From Candidatus Gastranaerophilales bacterium (GTDB lineage: Bacteria > Cyanobacteriota > Vampirovibrionia > Gastranaerophilales > Gastranaerophilaceae): a stretch of 64,000 nucleotides of DNA. The stretch is taken from NCBI GenBank assembly GCA_944325865.1, contig CALVBS010000008.1, positions 1 through 64,000 of the forward strand, given 5' to 3'. The position numbers and the translations under genes were made by a program. This document shows positions 17,331 to 26,646 of the stretch, one piece after another. Every line of letters begins with the position of its first letter. Position 1 is the stretch's first letter. Below the pieces are notes generated by a model, which was not told the DNA's origin, searched no databases, and saw only the letters and a program-made list of their open reading frames with translations.

Positions 17331-17955
17331 ATTTTATCCTCTCTTTTGTTTTTTCTTTAAATTCTATTCGTTTTTGGGATAAATCGTCAAGCAAATTATC
17401 AACCTCTTTAATCATTTCTTCATTTTCGTCCAGAGATACTGGCTTCGGTTCGGGCATGAACTTCGCAACCTCCTCCGAAAAATATACGCCTTTTTGAATC
17501 ATAGCCCCGAGTTGATTGAACATATCACAAAGCAAGCCCAGTGCTGAATTTAATCTTTTCGGAGCTTGAGTAAGAATAAGTTTATTACTTGCAAGACTGG
17601 TGCTGTCAGGCGGGTATATTTCAAGAGATTTTGACCCTGCCATTCCATTAAATTCAACTGTTGCGATAACCCCTTTGGGTAACGTTACATCAGGTACTGT
17701 AAGAACAAATTTTACATAAACTCTGTCATCAACAATCTGGACATTTTCAACATATCCTATCTGAACGCCCATCATTCTGACAGAAGAACCAGAAATCAGT
17801 CCGTCAACATCAGGTAAAAATATTTGATATCTTTTTAATTCGTTATGCTTTTTAAAGTTATAATGTTTAACCCCGAGAAGTACAATACTTAAAATAATTA
17901 TCCATATTAAAACTTCCAACCACTGAAATATTTTAAATTTGTCTTTGATATTCAT
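17236..17955 (-). CDS. MlaD/MCE-domain membrane-anchored protein
   Basis: The 239-residue protein has one N-terminal transmembrane helix, then an MCE domain (YQIFLPDVDGLISGSSVRMM, later GVIATVEFNGMAGSKSLEI), and a charged, Gln/Ser-rich tail. MCE proteins bind lipids in the periplasm as part of ABC lipid-transport systems such as Mla; no mlaE or mlaF gene is nearby. TATAAT at 17963-17968 lies seven bases before the ATG used here and overlaps an in-frame ATG at 17964, so 17955 is the better start. The tail overlaps upp by 95 bases. Confidence 0.8.
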   Translation of the reverse strand: MNIKDKFKIFQWLEVLIWIIILSIVLLGVKHYNFKKHNELKRYQIFLPDVDGLISGSSVRMMGVQIGYVENVQIVDDRVYVKFVLTVPDVTLPKGVIATVEFNGMAGSKSLEIYPPDSTSLASNKLILTQAPKRLNSALGLLCDMFNQLGAMIQKGVYFSEEVAKFMPEPKPVSLDENEEMIKEVDNLLDDLSQKRIEFKEKTKERIKYEDRKSEYHQQSGSSGELTDNEGQKHKQSGG

Positions 17956-18058
17956 ACTTTTCATTATACATAAATTCGAAATTTTTTACTACTTGCGAAA
18001 TTTTTTTTTATATTATATCATTATAGATAACTAATGATATAGAAATGTGAGGTTTACA

Positions 18059-18298
18059 ATGGAGCAGATTATAAAAGTAGCATGGGATTTGAATGAAAAT
18101 ACCGACAACAGATATCAGCTTGTTTATGAAATAGCTGAACTTGCCAAAAAACTTGTTGATGAAAATCAGGCTAAAAAGGCCCATGATGAATTTGCTTTTG
18201 AAGAAAATTACGATACGGGATATACAAGAGAAAATCCTGTTGAACATGCCATAATGGTTAAAGCATCGGAAGCCGATGATAACCGTTTGGTAGGTTAA
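18059..18298 (+). CDS. rpoZ: RNA polymerase omega-like subunit
   Basis: The 79-residue product contains NRYQLVYEIAELAKKL and later ENPVEHAIMVKASE, matching the order of conserved parts of the omega subunit (NRYxL...A...AK..., then a P-V-x-x-A-I helix). Omega helps assemble RNA polymerase. The family is short and weakly conserved, so the call is moderate. The ATG at 18059 has GAGG upstream; an in-frame GTG at 18047 is less likely. A terminator follows. Confidence 0.6.
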   Translation: MEQIIKVAWDLNENTDNRYQLVYEIAELAKKLVDENQAKKAHDEFAFEENYDTGYTRENPVEHAIMVKASEADDNRLVG

Positions 18299-18313
18299 TT
18301 TATTTTTGTGAAG

Positions 18314-18346
18314 AACCGCAGGAGTATGTATTCCTGTGGTTTTTTG
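18314..18346 (+). terminator. intrinsic terminator after the omega-like gene
   Basis: AACCGCAGGA pairs with TCCTGTGGT(T), with one G-U pair, around GTATGTAT, followed by a T run. Confidence 0.9.
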
Positions 18347-18368
18347 TGTATTAAGAAGGGGTGTTTAT

Positions 18369-19169
18369 ATGGAAGATACAATAAAGTTTATTGAGGAAAA
18401 AATCGGAACTTTTAGACCTGAAATAGCTGTAATACTTGGCTCTGGTCTGGGTGAACTTGCTGATGAATACTCTGATATAGCCATTCCATATTCAGATATA
18501 CCTCATTTTATAAAATCAACTGTGCAGGGACATAAAGGCAGATTGGTTTTTGCTTGTATCGGCGGAAAAAATGTTGTCATGATGCAGGGGCGTAATCATT
18601 TTTACGAAGGGCATACCATGCAGGAAATAACCTATCCGGTAAAGGTTATGAAGAAACTCGGCGTGAAAACTGTTATACTGACAAATGCTGCCGGTGCCGT
18701 CAATGAAACTTTTGTACCATCGGATTTAATGCTTATTAAAGACCATATTAATTTTATGGGGGCTAATCCGCTTGTAGGACCGAATGACCCTGAGCTGGGC
18801 GAAAGATTTCCGGATATGACCGAAATTTATAAAAAAGATTTAATAGCACTTGCGAAAGATTGTGCAAAAAATCTCGGTCTGGAGTTGAAAGAGGGTGTTT
18901 ATTTTGCGAATTCAGGACCGAGTTATGAAACCCCTTCAGAAATCCACATGGCAAGACTTCTCGGTGCTGATGCTGTAGGAATGTCAACTGTTCCGGAGGC
19001 TATTGTTGCTAATTACTGCGGAATGAATGTCCTTGGGATAAGCTGTATTTCAAATGCTGCATCTGCTCATGACGGAGAAAAACTTTCTCACGAAGAGGTT
19101 ATTGACACAACCAATAAGGCAAAAGAAAAGTTTAAAAAGCTGGTCGTGAAAATTATTCAAAGTTTATAA
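18369..19169 (+). CDS. purine-nucleoside phosphorylase
   Basis: The 266-residue protein has GSGLGELAD, MMQGRNHFYEGH and the NAAGAVNETFVPSDLMLIKD stretch, which identify the trimeric PNP family (inosine/guanosine phosphorylase). It cleaves purine nucleosides with phosphate for salvage. The ATG at 18369 has AAGGGGTG upstream; an in-frame start at 18336 lies within the terminator region and is rejected. Together with upp 1 kb away it forms a small salvage neighbourhood, though on opposite strands. Confidence 0.95.
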   Translation: MEDTIKFIEEKIGTFRPEIAVILGSGLGELADEYSDIAIPYSDIPHFIKSTVQGHKGRLVFACIGGKNVVMMQGRNHFYEGHTMQEITYPVKVMKKLGVKTVILTNAAGAVNETFVPSDLMLIKDHINFMGANPLVGPNDPELGERFPDMTEIYKKDLIALAKDCAKNLGLELKEGVYFANSGPSYETPSEIHMARLLGADAVGMSTVPEAIVANYCGMNVLGISCISNAASAHDGEKLSHEEVIDTTNKAKEKFKKLVVKIIQSL

Positions 19170-19174
19170 CTTTC

Positions 19175-19221
19175 AAATTTATTAATTGTTAAGATTTATG
19201 AATGGCTGAAACCCGCTTATA
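19175..19221 (+). promoter_or_regulatory. upstream element shared with the LysM/EF-hand gene (copy B)
   Basis: AAATTTATTAA at 19175-19185 and ATGGCTGAAACCCGCTTATA at 19202-19221 match the element at 88-130 upstream of the other EF-hand gene. The 117-bp distance to the ATG at 19319 is close to the 147 bp of copy A. It does not fit sigma-54 spacing exactly. Confidence 0.45.
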
Positions 19222-19318
19222 TCAATACTTGTTTAAATTTAATTGTATTCCTTAGCAATAAATCAACGAAAAATACGTTAAAATATATATATAGAGTATA
19301 TAATAAAGGAATACGTTT

Positions 19319-19888
19319 ATGGGTGTCAGCGGAAACAATAACATGCAAAACATGTATAGTACGCAGTTGAGCAAACAAATGCAGATTGGTTTGCAAAGTT
19401 ATAAAACTCAGTCCGGAGCTATTGGTGACAGAAATTCATTTCAGGCTGCAGGCAGGGAAGCATCGTCTATTTTCAGGCAGACAAGAGCGGCTGAAAATAC
19501 GCAGGCAAATATGGCCGAACTTGCACAAACTGCTGCAATGATGGGGCTTAATGTTGATTTGAATCAGCTTGCCGCGATGTATGACTCAAATGGTGACGGA
19601 AATATAAATTCCGCTGAAAAATCAAAAATTGAAAATGCCATGAATATGATGTATATGCAGCAGACACAACAAATGGCATATGCGAATATGCAGGGTGGCA
19701 GTACTACTCAGGCTGCAGCTTCCGGCGGTGGCGGCGGATTTAATATCGGGGATGCCGTTTCAACTATAACCGGCGGGCTTGGTGAATTGTTCGGCAAAGG
19801 TTCTTCCGAATCGGGTGCTTCCGAGGGAAGTTCGGGAGGTAACTGGCTTTCTAAGGCTGGTGACATTATAGGCGGGCTGTTTGGTTAA
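19319..19888 (+). CDS. EF-hand-containing Gly/Met/Gln-rich protein
   Basis: The 189-residue product has a Met/Gln/Ala-rich first half, an EF-hand loop (DSNGDGNINSAE) near residues 90-101, and a Gly/Ser-rich C-terminal region. There is no signal peptide or membrane helix. I recognise no family. AAAGGA precedes the ATG. The shared upstream element links it to the LysM/EF-hand gene at 258. Confidence 0.65.
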   Translation: MGVSGNNNMQNMYSTQLSKQMQIGLQSYKTQSGAIGDRNSFQAAGREASSIFRQTRAAENTQANMAELAQTAAMMGLNVDLNQLAAMYDSNGDGNINSAEKSKIENAMNMMYMQQTQQMAYANMQGGSTTQAAASGGGGGFNIGDAVSTITGGLGELFGKGSSESGASEGSSGGNWLSKAGDIIGGLFG

Positions 19889-19932
19889 TATAATATTTGA
19901 ATTGTAAATTATCGTAAATTTTTTTTACTCAT

Positions 19933-19954
19933 GGACTTGTCAAAAAGTCCTTTT
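19933..19954 (+). terminator. short hairpin terminator after the EF-hand gene
   Basis: GGACTT and AAGTCC form a 6-bp stem around GTCAAA, followed by TTTT. Confidence 0.65.
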
Positions 19955-19992
19955 CACGTAAAAATACATGCGGGAAGGACAAAGTTAGGAAA

Positions 19993-22341
19993 ATGTTAGT
20001 AGGAAGAACTCAGTATTTAATACGGCCTAAGCAAAAGGATTACGGGGCAGTATCTCCAAAGCAGGTACCATTATCCCCTTCAGCGGAATACATGTCACAA
20101 TTAAATAATTCGGATATTAAGAGACCTTTAAATCGAAATTCAGAGAATTTATCATTTAAAGGTCTTTCTGTATCTAAATTAATTCATAATATTAAATATA
20201 AGCAGGTTAATGACATAGCTTACAATAAAGCTGACTTTTTTGATTTTGCTGATAAATATATAAAAAGTGCCAGAAATTTATATGAGCACTTGGAAAAGTC
20301 TCCATTGTCAGACAAAATGATGAATGTTGATAAGGAAGGAAATATTATTTTCCATAAAAAGACCATCCCTCATTTAATCTGGGATGGTTTAATTTATCCG
20401 GTAAAAATCTTGCCTGCAGATATGCTGAATGGTACAGTTGAAATGCTTGCAAAAATAAAACCGCTAAAAGGCTGGGCTCAAAAAACATTGCAAAAACCTT
20501 TCTTTAAAAATATCAGACACCGTTCAAAACATGATGCAGAAATGAATGCTCTAAGAGGGTTGTTTGAAGTTAAAAAGAATTATTATGATAAAGGACTTCC
20601 TGATGATCAAATCAGATCTGCTATTCATCAGTTTAAATTGAAAACATTCAGTCCGAAATCCGGAAATTATGATACAAAACACGAAAGAGCCTTAAATAGA
20701 TTGGTTTCAGGACTTCCGCCGGCAATATTTCTTGCAAATGATGCATATAACCTGTCAAGGATGATGGATGATGATCCTGAACAGGCTAAAAAAGAAAAGA
20801 AAACCAGATTTAAACAGGAAACTGCACGTATTCTTACAAGCGGTTACTTAACGCTTGTTACTCTTGGTGCGTTGCAGAAATATATTAATAATTCCAAACT
20901 CGGTATTATGCTGATGACAGGTTCGACCGTTCTTGTAACCGAGATGTTCTCACGTTTATCAAACGGAAAACATATTACAAGACTTACTCCGGAACAGGCA
21001 AGGGCTGAAAACCTTAAAAATAATGCTCCGGAAAAAGATATAAAACCTACACAGGCCTTTAAAGGAGCTAATAACAATCAGGCCTCAACAGCTAAAGAAC
21101 AGCAAAAACCTCTGCTTTCATTCGATACTTTATTGAAAGCTTCCGGAGTTGTTATAGCCTCAGGGTTTGCGTTGAAAGGGGCCAGACACTTTGTACCGGC
21201 TCTTGATAATTTGATTAAAAAGTCATTTAAACCGTTTTCTGATTTATATAACAAAATTTCAGTAAATCCAAATTACAAAATGCCTGTAGAAAAATTTGAA
21301 AAAATTATGGCAAAATTAAAAGAAGCTGAATTAGGCGATCAGGCGGAAGAATTTACAAAACTTGTTGAATCAATTAAAGTTAAAGAATTTGATGAGAAAT
21401 TGGGACGGGAAGTTGAATATATTAATCTCGGACCGAAAGATAAAAAAGCTAAAATTGCTGCAGATTTTGTTATCACTCCGTTTAGATTTGCATGGAATAC
21501 AGTTACATTCCCTTATACAATAGCTAATAAAGCTGTAAAAATGGTTTCGGGCTGGTTTGCCAAGGTAAATCCTAAGACACTTACCGCGGAAGAGGCAGCC
21601 AAAGCCGCTAAAGAAGCTGCTAAAAAACGAAAAGAAAAAGATATTCAATCTCTTCAGTATGCTCTTGACAGAATCGGCGATGTGGCATTAAAAGGTAAGA
21701 AAACTCCTAAAGAATTAAAAGACTTTGTGATGGATTCAATGATGAAAGGTTTTAACGTTGACAGTATGTCGAATATTTCAAACAGTGATCTTTCAAATCT
21801 TGCAAAAACTGCCGCAACAGCTGCAACATTATGGTTCCTTATGACTGATAACTATAATATGGTTATGCTGAAGTCAAACGGTAATGATGTTGAAGGTGCA
21901 GATACGAAATTTAAAGAACGTTTTGTTCAGGAATGTTCAAGATTATTCTATCAAACATTATTGATTGACTTGTTTAACTCTACCTTTAGAACGCAATATA
22001 ACAACTCACTGCTTGGTATGAGCTGGATTACACTGACAAATACAACAATCGGAGAATGGCTGACAAGAAAATCAGTCGGAGTTCCTGTAGGTATGCATAC
22101 AAGAGATGAACTTATTGCTCTTGAAGAGGAACAAAATAATGCAACAGGCATGCTGAAAGGTTACTATAACTTTATGCAAAGATTAACAGGTAAACGCTCG
22201 ATTAAATCTTATGAAGTTGATAATAAACAGCAACAGTCTGTTCAAACTGCAGCTAATATTTCTGCTGATATGAAAGCTGATGTTAATAACATAAATTTCA
22301 GCAGTAACAATGTTTTGAATAGGATGATTAAAGGAAAGTAA
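19993..22341 (+). CDS. 782-residue protein of unknown function with LSFKG motif
   Basis: The product has no signal peptide. It contains LSFKG at residues 53-57, long basic amphipathic regions, and several moderately hydrophobic stretches (around TSGYLTLVTLGALQKY, KLGIMLMTGSTVLVTEMF and FDTLLKASGVVIASGFALKG) that could be membrane segments. A Lys/Ala/Glu-rich helix and a final domain with FNSTFRTQYNNSLLGMSWIT follow. I cannot assign it to a family. AGGAAA precedes the ATG. It stands between two terminators as a single-gene unit. Length, charge and the FKG motif suggest the same lineage-specific class as the 2062-residue protein. Confidence 0.65.
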   Translation: MLVGRTQYLIRPKQKDYGAVSPKQVPLSPSAEYMSQLNNSDIKRPLNRNSENLSFKGLSVSKLIHNIKYKQVNDIAYNKADFFDFADKYIKSARNLYEHLEKSPLSDKMMNVDKEGNIIFHKKTIPHLIWDGLIYPVKILPADMLNGTVEMLAKIKPLKGWAQKTLQKPFFKNIRHRSKHDAEMNALRGLFEVKKNYYDKGLPDDQIRSAIHQFKLKTFSPKSGNYDTKHERALNRLVSGLPPAIFLANDAYNLSRMMDDDPEQAKKEKKTRFKQETARILTSGYLTLVTLGALQKYINNSKLGIMLMTGSTVLVTEMFSRLSNGKHITRLTPEQARAENLKNNAPEKDIKPTQAFKGANNNQASTAKEQQKPLLSFDTLLKASGVVIASGFALKGARHFVPALDNLIKKSFKPFSDLYNKISVNPNYKMPVEKFEKIMAKLKEAELGDQAEEFTKLVESIKVKEFDEKLGREVEYINLGPKDKKAKIAADFVITPFRFAWNTVTFPYTIANKAVKMVSGWFAKVNPKTLTAEEAAKAAKEAAKKRKEKDIQSLQYALDRIGDVALKGKKTPKELKDFVMDSMMKGFNVDSMSNISNSDLSNLAKTAATAATLWFLMTDNYNMVMLKSNGNDVEGADTKFKERFVQECSRLFYQTLLIDLFNSTFRTQYNNSLLGMSWITLTNTTIGEWLTRKSVGVPVGMHTRDELIALEEEQNNATGMLKGYYNFMQRLTGKRSIKSYEVDNKQQQSVQTAANISADMKADVNNINFSSNNVLNRMIKGK

Positions 22342-22357
22342 TTAATAGATATAAAAG

Positions 22358-22395
22358 AAAACAGGCAATATAATTTTTTATTACATTGCCTGTTT
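22358..22395. terminator. bidirectional terminator between convergent genes
   Basis: AAACAGGCAAT pairs perfectly with ATTGCCTGTTT. It lies between the 782-residue gene and the leftward small membrane protein gene and can serve both. Confidence 0.85.
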
Positions 22396-22421
22396 AAATC
22401 TTAATACAGAAAAGTTTTAAC

Positions 22422-22637
22422 TTATCCGGAAATTAAAATTTGTTCAATTATACATCCTGTCCGGTTTTGGGCAGGTTCCGTGTTCTTATTGTTGTTGAAC
22501 CAGAAAAAAGCTCCGACAGCGATTGCTGCAACAAGGATTATTATAAAAAATATTCTCGTAAGAATTGCAAAAATCTTTCCTATGATTACAAGTGCAATTA
22601 TTATTCCAAGTCCTATTAATATTGCAGTAAAATCCAT
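22422..22637 (-). CDS. small membrane protein downstream of plsY
   Basis: The 71-residue product is almost all hydrophobic in its first 48 residues (MDFTAILIGLGIIIALVIIG onward, two spans) and ends in a short polar tail. Its ATG follows the plsY stop by one base, with GAGGG in the plsY end serving as ribosome-binding site, so the genes are coupled. No family is recognised. Confidence 0.65.
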   Translation of the reverse strand: MDFTAILIGLGIIIALVIIGKIFAILTRIFFIIILVAAIAVGAFFWFNNNKNTEPAQNRTGCIIEQILISG

Positions 22638-22638
22638 T

Positions 22639-23247
22639 TTATTCCCTCACTTTGTTTTCTTCACCTTTAATAAGTCTTTTTATATTGGATCTGTGAAGCC
22701 AGATTATATAAACAGCACCCAGTGCACAATACCATATGTAAGCAACAGGAGCCTTGCACCACCACATTAAAACCGGTGATACTGCAAGTGCAATTATTGA
22801 ACCGAGTGATACATATTTTGAAGCATAAGTGATAATAGCCCAGATAAGAGCAATCATTAATCCTACCTGCCAATTTAATGCAAGAATGGTTCCAACACCT
22901 GATGCAACTGATTTTCCGCCAGTAAAGTTAAGGAAAATTGATTTGCTGTGTCCGATAATAACAGCAACAGCAGCAACTACCGGAAGCAAACCTATCCCTT
23001 TGAAAGATGAAGCAAAGAGGCTTGCAAGAATCACCGGCAGTGCTCCTTTTAATGCATCAAGAATCATTACCGTGAAGAACCATTTTTTACCCATAACTCT
23101 TTTTACGTTAGTGGCTCCGGTTGAGCCTGAACCTACTTTTCTTATATCCTGACCGGTGAACATTTTTACGATAATATATCCCGTTGGTATTGAACCTATG
23201 AGATAAGATGTTATAAAAATAATTATTAATTCAATTAATTTTTCCAT
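22639..23247 (-). CDS. plsY: glycerol-3-phosphate acyltransferase PlsY
   Basis: The 202-residue polytopic protein has the PlsY motifs GSIPTGYIIVK, GSGSTGATNVKRVMG and NFTGGKSVASGVGT. It transfers an acyl group from acyl-phosphate to glycerol-3-phosphate, the first step of phospholipid synthesis in the inner membrane. The length is typical. Confidence 0.97.
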   Translation of the reverse strand: MEKLIELIIIFITSYLIGSIPTGYIIVKMFTGQDIRKVGSGSTGATNVKRVMGKKWFFTVMILDALKGALPVILASLFASSFKGIGLLPVVAAVAVIIGHSKSIFLNFTGGKSVASGVGTILALNWQVGLMIALIWAIITYASKYVSLGSIIALAVSPVLMWWCKAPVAYIWYCALGAVYIIWLHRSNIKRLIKGEENKVRE

Positions 23248-23326
23248 ACTCTCTCCTTCTGTTAATGTATCTTTGATTATACCACGGGCATTTTAAATGT
23301 GGCAATATTGATTTCAGAGGTAAAGT

Positions 23327-24025
23327 ATGCTATTATTTGATAAGAGAGTTGGCAATATGAACAAAAGACTAATTACGGTAGGTTTAATAATCTTGGGGCT
23401 TTCTATTATAGGGAAGCTTGTGTGGAGCGGTTTAAGAAGTATTAAGGTAGATGACTTTAAACCTGCTGCAGTTATATTTGTAGTGGATTCATCTGCTTCA
23501 AACCAGAAGGGTTTAGATGCTCAAAAAAAATCTCTGCGACAGATTTGCAATATTCTTGATCCTGAAGATCAGGTAAAAATTCTCAAAGTATCAGAAGATT
23601 CCTATTTAATATATGAAGGTGCTCCTTTTAACGGTTCCGGTATTGAAAAAGCAATGGATGCATTTACACAGTATGATAAAAAGGATTTCGGAACAGCTTA
23701 CGGGCTTGGGCTGAAAAAAGCTTTTTCACATTGTCTTGAAATGAAAAAGAATGGTTATCTTCCTGCTGTTGTTGTGCTCGGTGATTTAGAAAACGAAGGA
23801 GCAATAGAAAAACAAATTAACTGGGAAACTTTGCCGCAGAATGTGAAAAATGTTCAAAAATATGCTCCGGATTTGGCTATGATGTTTTTATACGCTCATC
23901 CGGAAAAACTTGATTTAGTAAAAGAAAAATTAAATCCTGTTCTGGGTGAGAAAAAGTTGATTGTCTCTCCTGAACAAAATACTGATAAAGCAATTCAAAG
24001 ATTTGTTCATGCCCTGGACAGATAA
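23327..24025 (+). CDS. membrane-anchored von Willebrand factor A-domain protein
   Basis: The 232-residue product has an N-terminal hydrophobic anchor (LITVGLIILGLSIIGKLVW) and a VWA domain. The metal-ion-dependent adhesion site is intact: DSSAS, a later Thr in GTAYGLG and Asp in VVVLGDLEN. Such domains bind partner proteins through a metal ion. The in-frame ATG at 23357 is an alternative start that places the hydrophobic segment nearer the N-terminus. It is followed at 14, 2 and -8 bases by FHA-membrane, TonB-like and micro-membrane genes, so it is the first gene of an envelope operon. Confidence 0.75.
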   Translation: MLLFDKRVGNMNKRLITVGLIILGLSIIGKLVWSGLRSIKVDDFKPAAVIFVVDSSASNQKGLDAQKKSLRQICNILDPEDQVKILKVSEDSYLIYEGAPFNGSGIEKAMDAFTQYDKKDFGTAYGLGLKKAFSHCLEMKKNGYLPAVVVLGDLENEGAIEKQINWETLPQNVKNVQKYAPDLAMMFLYAHPEKLDLVKEKLNPVLGEKKLIVSPEQNTDKAIQRFVHALDR

Positions 24026-24039
24026 ATATGAGGTAAATT

Positions 24040-25641
24040 ATGGCAGTTATAATTTCTTCTTCCACTCAGGAAAAAGTTTTTGAAGATAAGAATTTAATTA
24101 ATATAGGAAATAACCCTAAATGTGACTTTCAAATTAATGTCGGTTACGATGTTTTATTGACGGTACAATTTGATAAAGTTACCGGTAAATGCTTTGTAGC
24201 AAATAATTTTAAGAATGAAAGGATTCTGTTTAAGGGTAATCCTCTGGGAAAAATTGAGGTTACAAATATTTGTAAAATTGTTTTTGCCGGAACTAACGAA
24301 TTCCTCAGCGTAAAAGTCGATGCAGGACATAAGACTGTAACTTCCATTGAAAGTGAAGAACTAACCGAAGACGATTTAAAACGTATTTACGGTAATGATC
24401 AGGCAACAATTACAAGAGTGAAAATAGAAAAACAGCGTGAACCTATTGAAAAAGCCCGTGTTGCTATTATTAAACAGGTTGCCTTTTCAATTAATGAATT
24501 AAAAAATAAAATTGCTGCTAATACGAGAACAAATATATTTTTGCATATTGCAATGTTTGCAAGTGCCATAGTTAGTTCTTTTGCAGTTGCAAATTACCTT
24601 ATGGGGCTTACCATTGAAGAAGCGGAGCGATATCTGTATCTCCCTACGAATATTAAAGCTTGGGGGATTTATGCAGTAATAGTTTCCGGAATTTGTTTAA
24701 TGTTGAAACAGGGTGTATATTTATCATTGCAAAATAATGCAGTAAAAGAACATGTTAAGACATCGCATTTTGCACAGAATTTTATGATGTTTGTGTCAAC
24801 AATATTTATTCTTGGTATTTATGCTGTGAATCTTATTTATTTTGTAAATATCAATAACTTTTTAACTTTTGCAATATTTATATCTTTGTTCTTTGTAGGT
24901 ATAATGACTTGTCTTGCCATAAGCTGCGGATATTTTAAATGTAACAGCCTTGAATGGAGTGCTACATTGAATAAGTATGAATTCAGAGAAGATTTTGAAG
25001 CGGTTTTAAAGGCTTACAGACTCTGGATTGACAGATATATTAACAGTTTGAGCAGAACAAAACTGCAAAATATAAAAGACAGATTGTTTAATTTGCAGCT
25101 TAAAGCCTGCGGGGAAGTTGTTATCGGTATTTTAACAGCTCCGTTTCTGGCATATGGTGTATCTAACACTCTTGCAATGTGTTTCCCTGAAGCTGCGGGA
25201 TGGGTCAGAATTTCAGGTTTGAGATTCAGTCCTGTGTTTCTCGTTCTTGCAACTTTCTTGATTATTTTTGCATTTTTTGCTTTTGTCGGGGCATTTACTG
25301 CGTCTAAGAAAATTCAGGGTTCAGAAGTTATTAAACAGGATGGCTTTAGCGACTACAGACAGCATGGTGTCAATATTTTCGGTATTGAGGGTGTTAGAAA
25401 ATTGAATGCCGATAAAAATAAATTCCTCGCTATAGCCGTAACAATTATTTGTATTGAATTTACAATGAACGTATCATATTTTATGACGGAAATCGGCGGT
25501 GACTTAAAAGGTATCGGATTATCTATTATTGCGGCACTGGTACCTACAGCTCTGTTGATTGCAGAAACTCTAATGTTGAGTCAAACCTGTTTTGATATGT
25601 ATGCTTGTGATGAATTAATTGCAAAAATAGATAAAGATTAA
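24040..25641 (+). CDS. FHA-like domain protein with a polytopic membrane region
   Basis: The 533-residue product starts with about 95 residues of beta-rich sequence resembling an FHA or YscD-type cytoplasmic domain (KNLINIGNNPKCDFQIN). A basic helical linker follows, then a large membrane region of about six to eight spans (for example IFLHIAMFASAIVSSFAVA and FVSTIFILGIYAVNLIYFV). FHA domains read phosphothreonine, but the phosphopeptide-binding residues are not clearly conserved here, so binding is uncertain. GAGG precedes the ATG. It lies between the VWA and TonB-like genes, and a membrane complex of the three is inferred. Confidence 0.65.
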   Translation: MAVIISSSTQEKVFEDKNLINIGNNPKCDFQINVGYDVLLTVQFDKVTGKCFVANNFKNERILFKGNPLGKIEVTNICKIVFAGTNEFLSVKVDAGHKTVTSIESEELTEDDLKRIYGNDQATITRVKIEKQREPIEKARVAIIKQVAFSINELKNKIAANTRTNIFLHIAMFASAIVSSFAVANYLMGLTIEEAERYLYLPTNIKAWGIYAVIVSGICLMLKQGVYLSLQNNAVKEHVKTSHFAQNFMMFVSTIFILGIYAVNLIYFVNINNFLTFAIFISLFFVGIMTCLAISCGYFKCNSLEWSATLNKYEFREDFEAVLKAYRLWIDRYINSLSRTKLQNIKDRLFNLQLKACGEVVIGILTAPFLAYGVSNTLAMCFPEAAGWVRISGLRFSPVFLVLATFLIIFAFFAFVGAFTASKKIQGSEVIKQDGFSDYRQHGVNIFGIEGVRKLNADKNKFLAIAVTIICIEFTMNVSYFMTEIGGDLKGIGLSIIAALVPTALLIAETLMLSQTCFDMYACDELIAKIDKD

Positions 25642-25643
25642 TT

Positions 25644-26468
25644 ATGAAGCTATATAAGATTTTAATGTTTATTGCCGCAATGGTGCTTACGCTGGTTGTT
25701 TGGGCCTGCGGACCAAAGTTGCATAAGCCTTTTGTACTGGTAAAACAAGATTTTAAAATGACTCAGTACTCTCAAGAGCCGGCAAGTTTGCAAACATTAA
25801 AACTCTTAAGGATGGGAGAATCGCAGGTTGAAAATAAGAAAATTATAGCACAGGTTCCGGAGGAATCAGGAATTATAAAGACACCTGTCCATATTGAACC
25901 GTCAGAATTTTATCAAATGGCAAGCGGTCAAAAAAAACAACAGCAGCAGATGTCTCAAACTCCGCCTCCTAAATATTCTATAGAAGATTTTATTACTCCC
26001 CCGCAGCAAAATCTTCCTCAAAATGTTGAAAATCCTGAAGAACAACCGGAAGAAGAATTTGAAGTTTCTGAACCTATTGACAATTCTATAAAAGGTAGAA
26101 TTTTACAAAAAAGAGAGGAAACTATCGCCTGGAATAAATGGCGAAGTGATCTTCAAAACAAAATTATGGAAGATGCAACTGTTCCGGCACCTCTCGGTAC
26201 GATTTTCTTCTTTTCTTTTAACGTTGATGACAAACAGCGTGTTTCAAATATAAGTGTTTTGTGTTCTAATCCGTTTTATCAAAAGGAGGCAGTTGAAACA
26301 ATTCTTCCTGTTATAGAAAGTTATAGCGGCAAATCTTTTCTTAAATTCCCTAAAAAAACCAAACGTCGTTCTGTCAGATTTGACGGCTCTTATATGATAT
26401 GGATTGAGAATACTTTTGCCACACCTGACAATTATAACGATTTTGAAAGGATACAATATTATGAATAA
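25644..26468 (+). CDS. membrane-anchored or lipoprotein with TonB-like C-terminus
   Basis: The 274-residue product has an N-terminal hydrophobic stretch ending LTLVVWACGPK. C22 could be a lipobox cysteine, but Trp at -2 is unusual, so it may be a simple anchor. A Pro/Gln-rich linker (residues about 90-140) and a TonB/TolA-like C-terminal domain (FFFSFNVDDKQRVSNISVL) follow. It starts two bases after the FHA-like gene's stop. Spanning the periplasm would fit the linker. Confidence 0.65.
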   Translation: MKLYKILMFIAAMVLTLVVWACGPKLHKPFVLVKQDFKMTQYSQEPASLQTLKLLRMGESQVENKKIIAQVPEESGIIKTPVHIEPSEFYQMASGQKKQQQQMSQTPPPKYSIEDFITPPQQNLPQNVENPEEQPEEEFEVSEPIDNSIKGRILQKREETIAWNKWRSDLQNKIMEDATVPAPLGTIFFFSFNVDDKQRVSNISVLCSNPFYQKEAVETILPVIESYSGKSFLKFPKKTKRRSVRFDGSYMIWIENTFATPDNYNDFERIQYYE

Positions 26469-26586
26469 GCAGAGTGTGATTGTATTTTTACTTATATTAA
26501 TGACAGCATCTATTATTGTAACTGCATTTGCATATGTTGCAAAGCCTGTGATTAATAAGACGGTTATTCTTCGTCTTATTAAGTAA
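26461..26586 (+). CDS. 41-residue membrane micropeptide
   Basis: The ATG overlaps the last 8 bases of the upstream gene. The peptide is one transmembrane helix (SVIVFLLILMTASIIVTAFA) with short polar ends. AAAGGAT upstream of the ATG is a reasonable ribosome-binding site. It is too short to assign by family; operon position supports it being real. Confidence 0.55.
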   Translation: MNKQSVIVFLLILMTASIIVTAFAYVAKPVINKTVILRLIK

Positions 26587-26646
26587 AGTTAAATCATCCT
26601 TTAATGAGAGGATTTCAAGCAATATTTTCTTTAGTAGAATTTTTGT

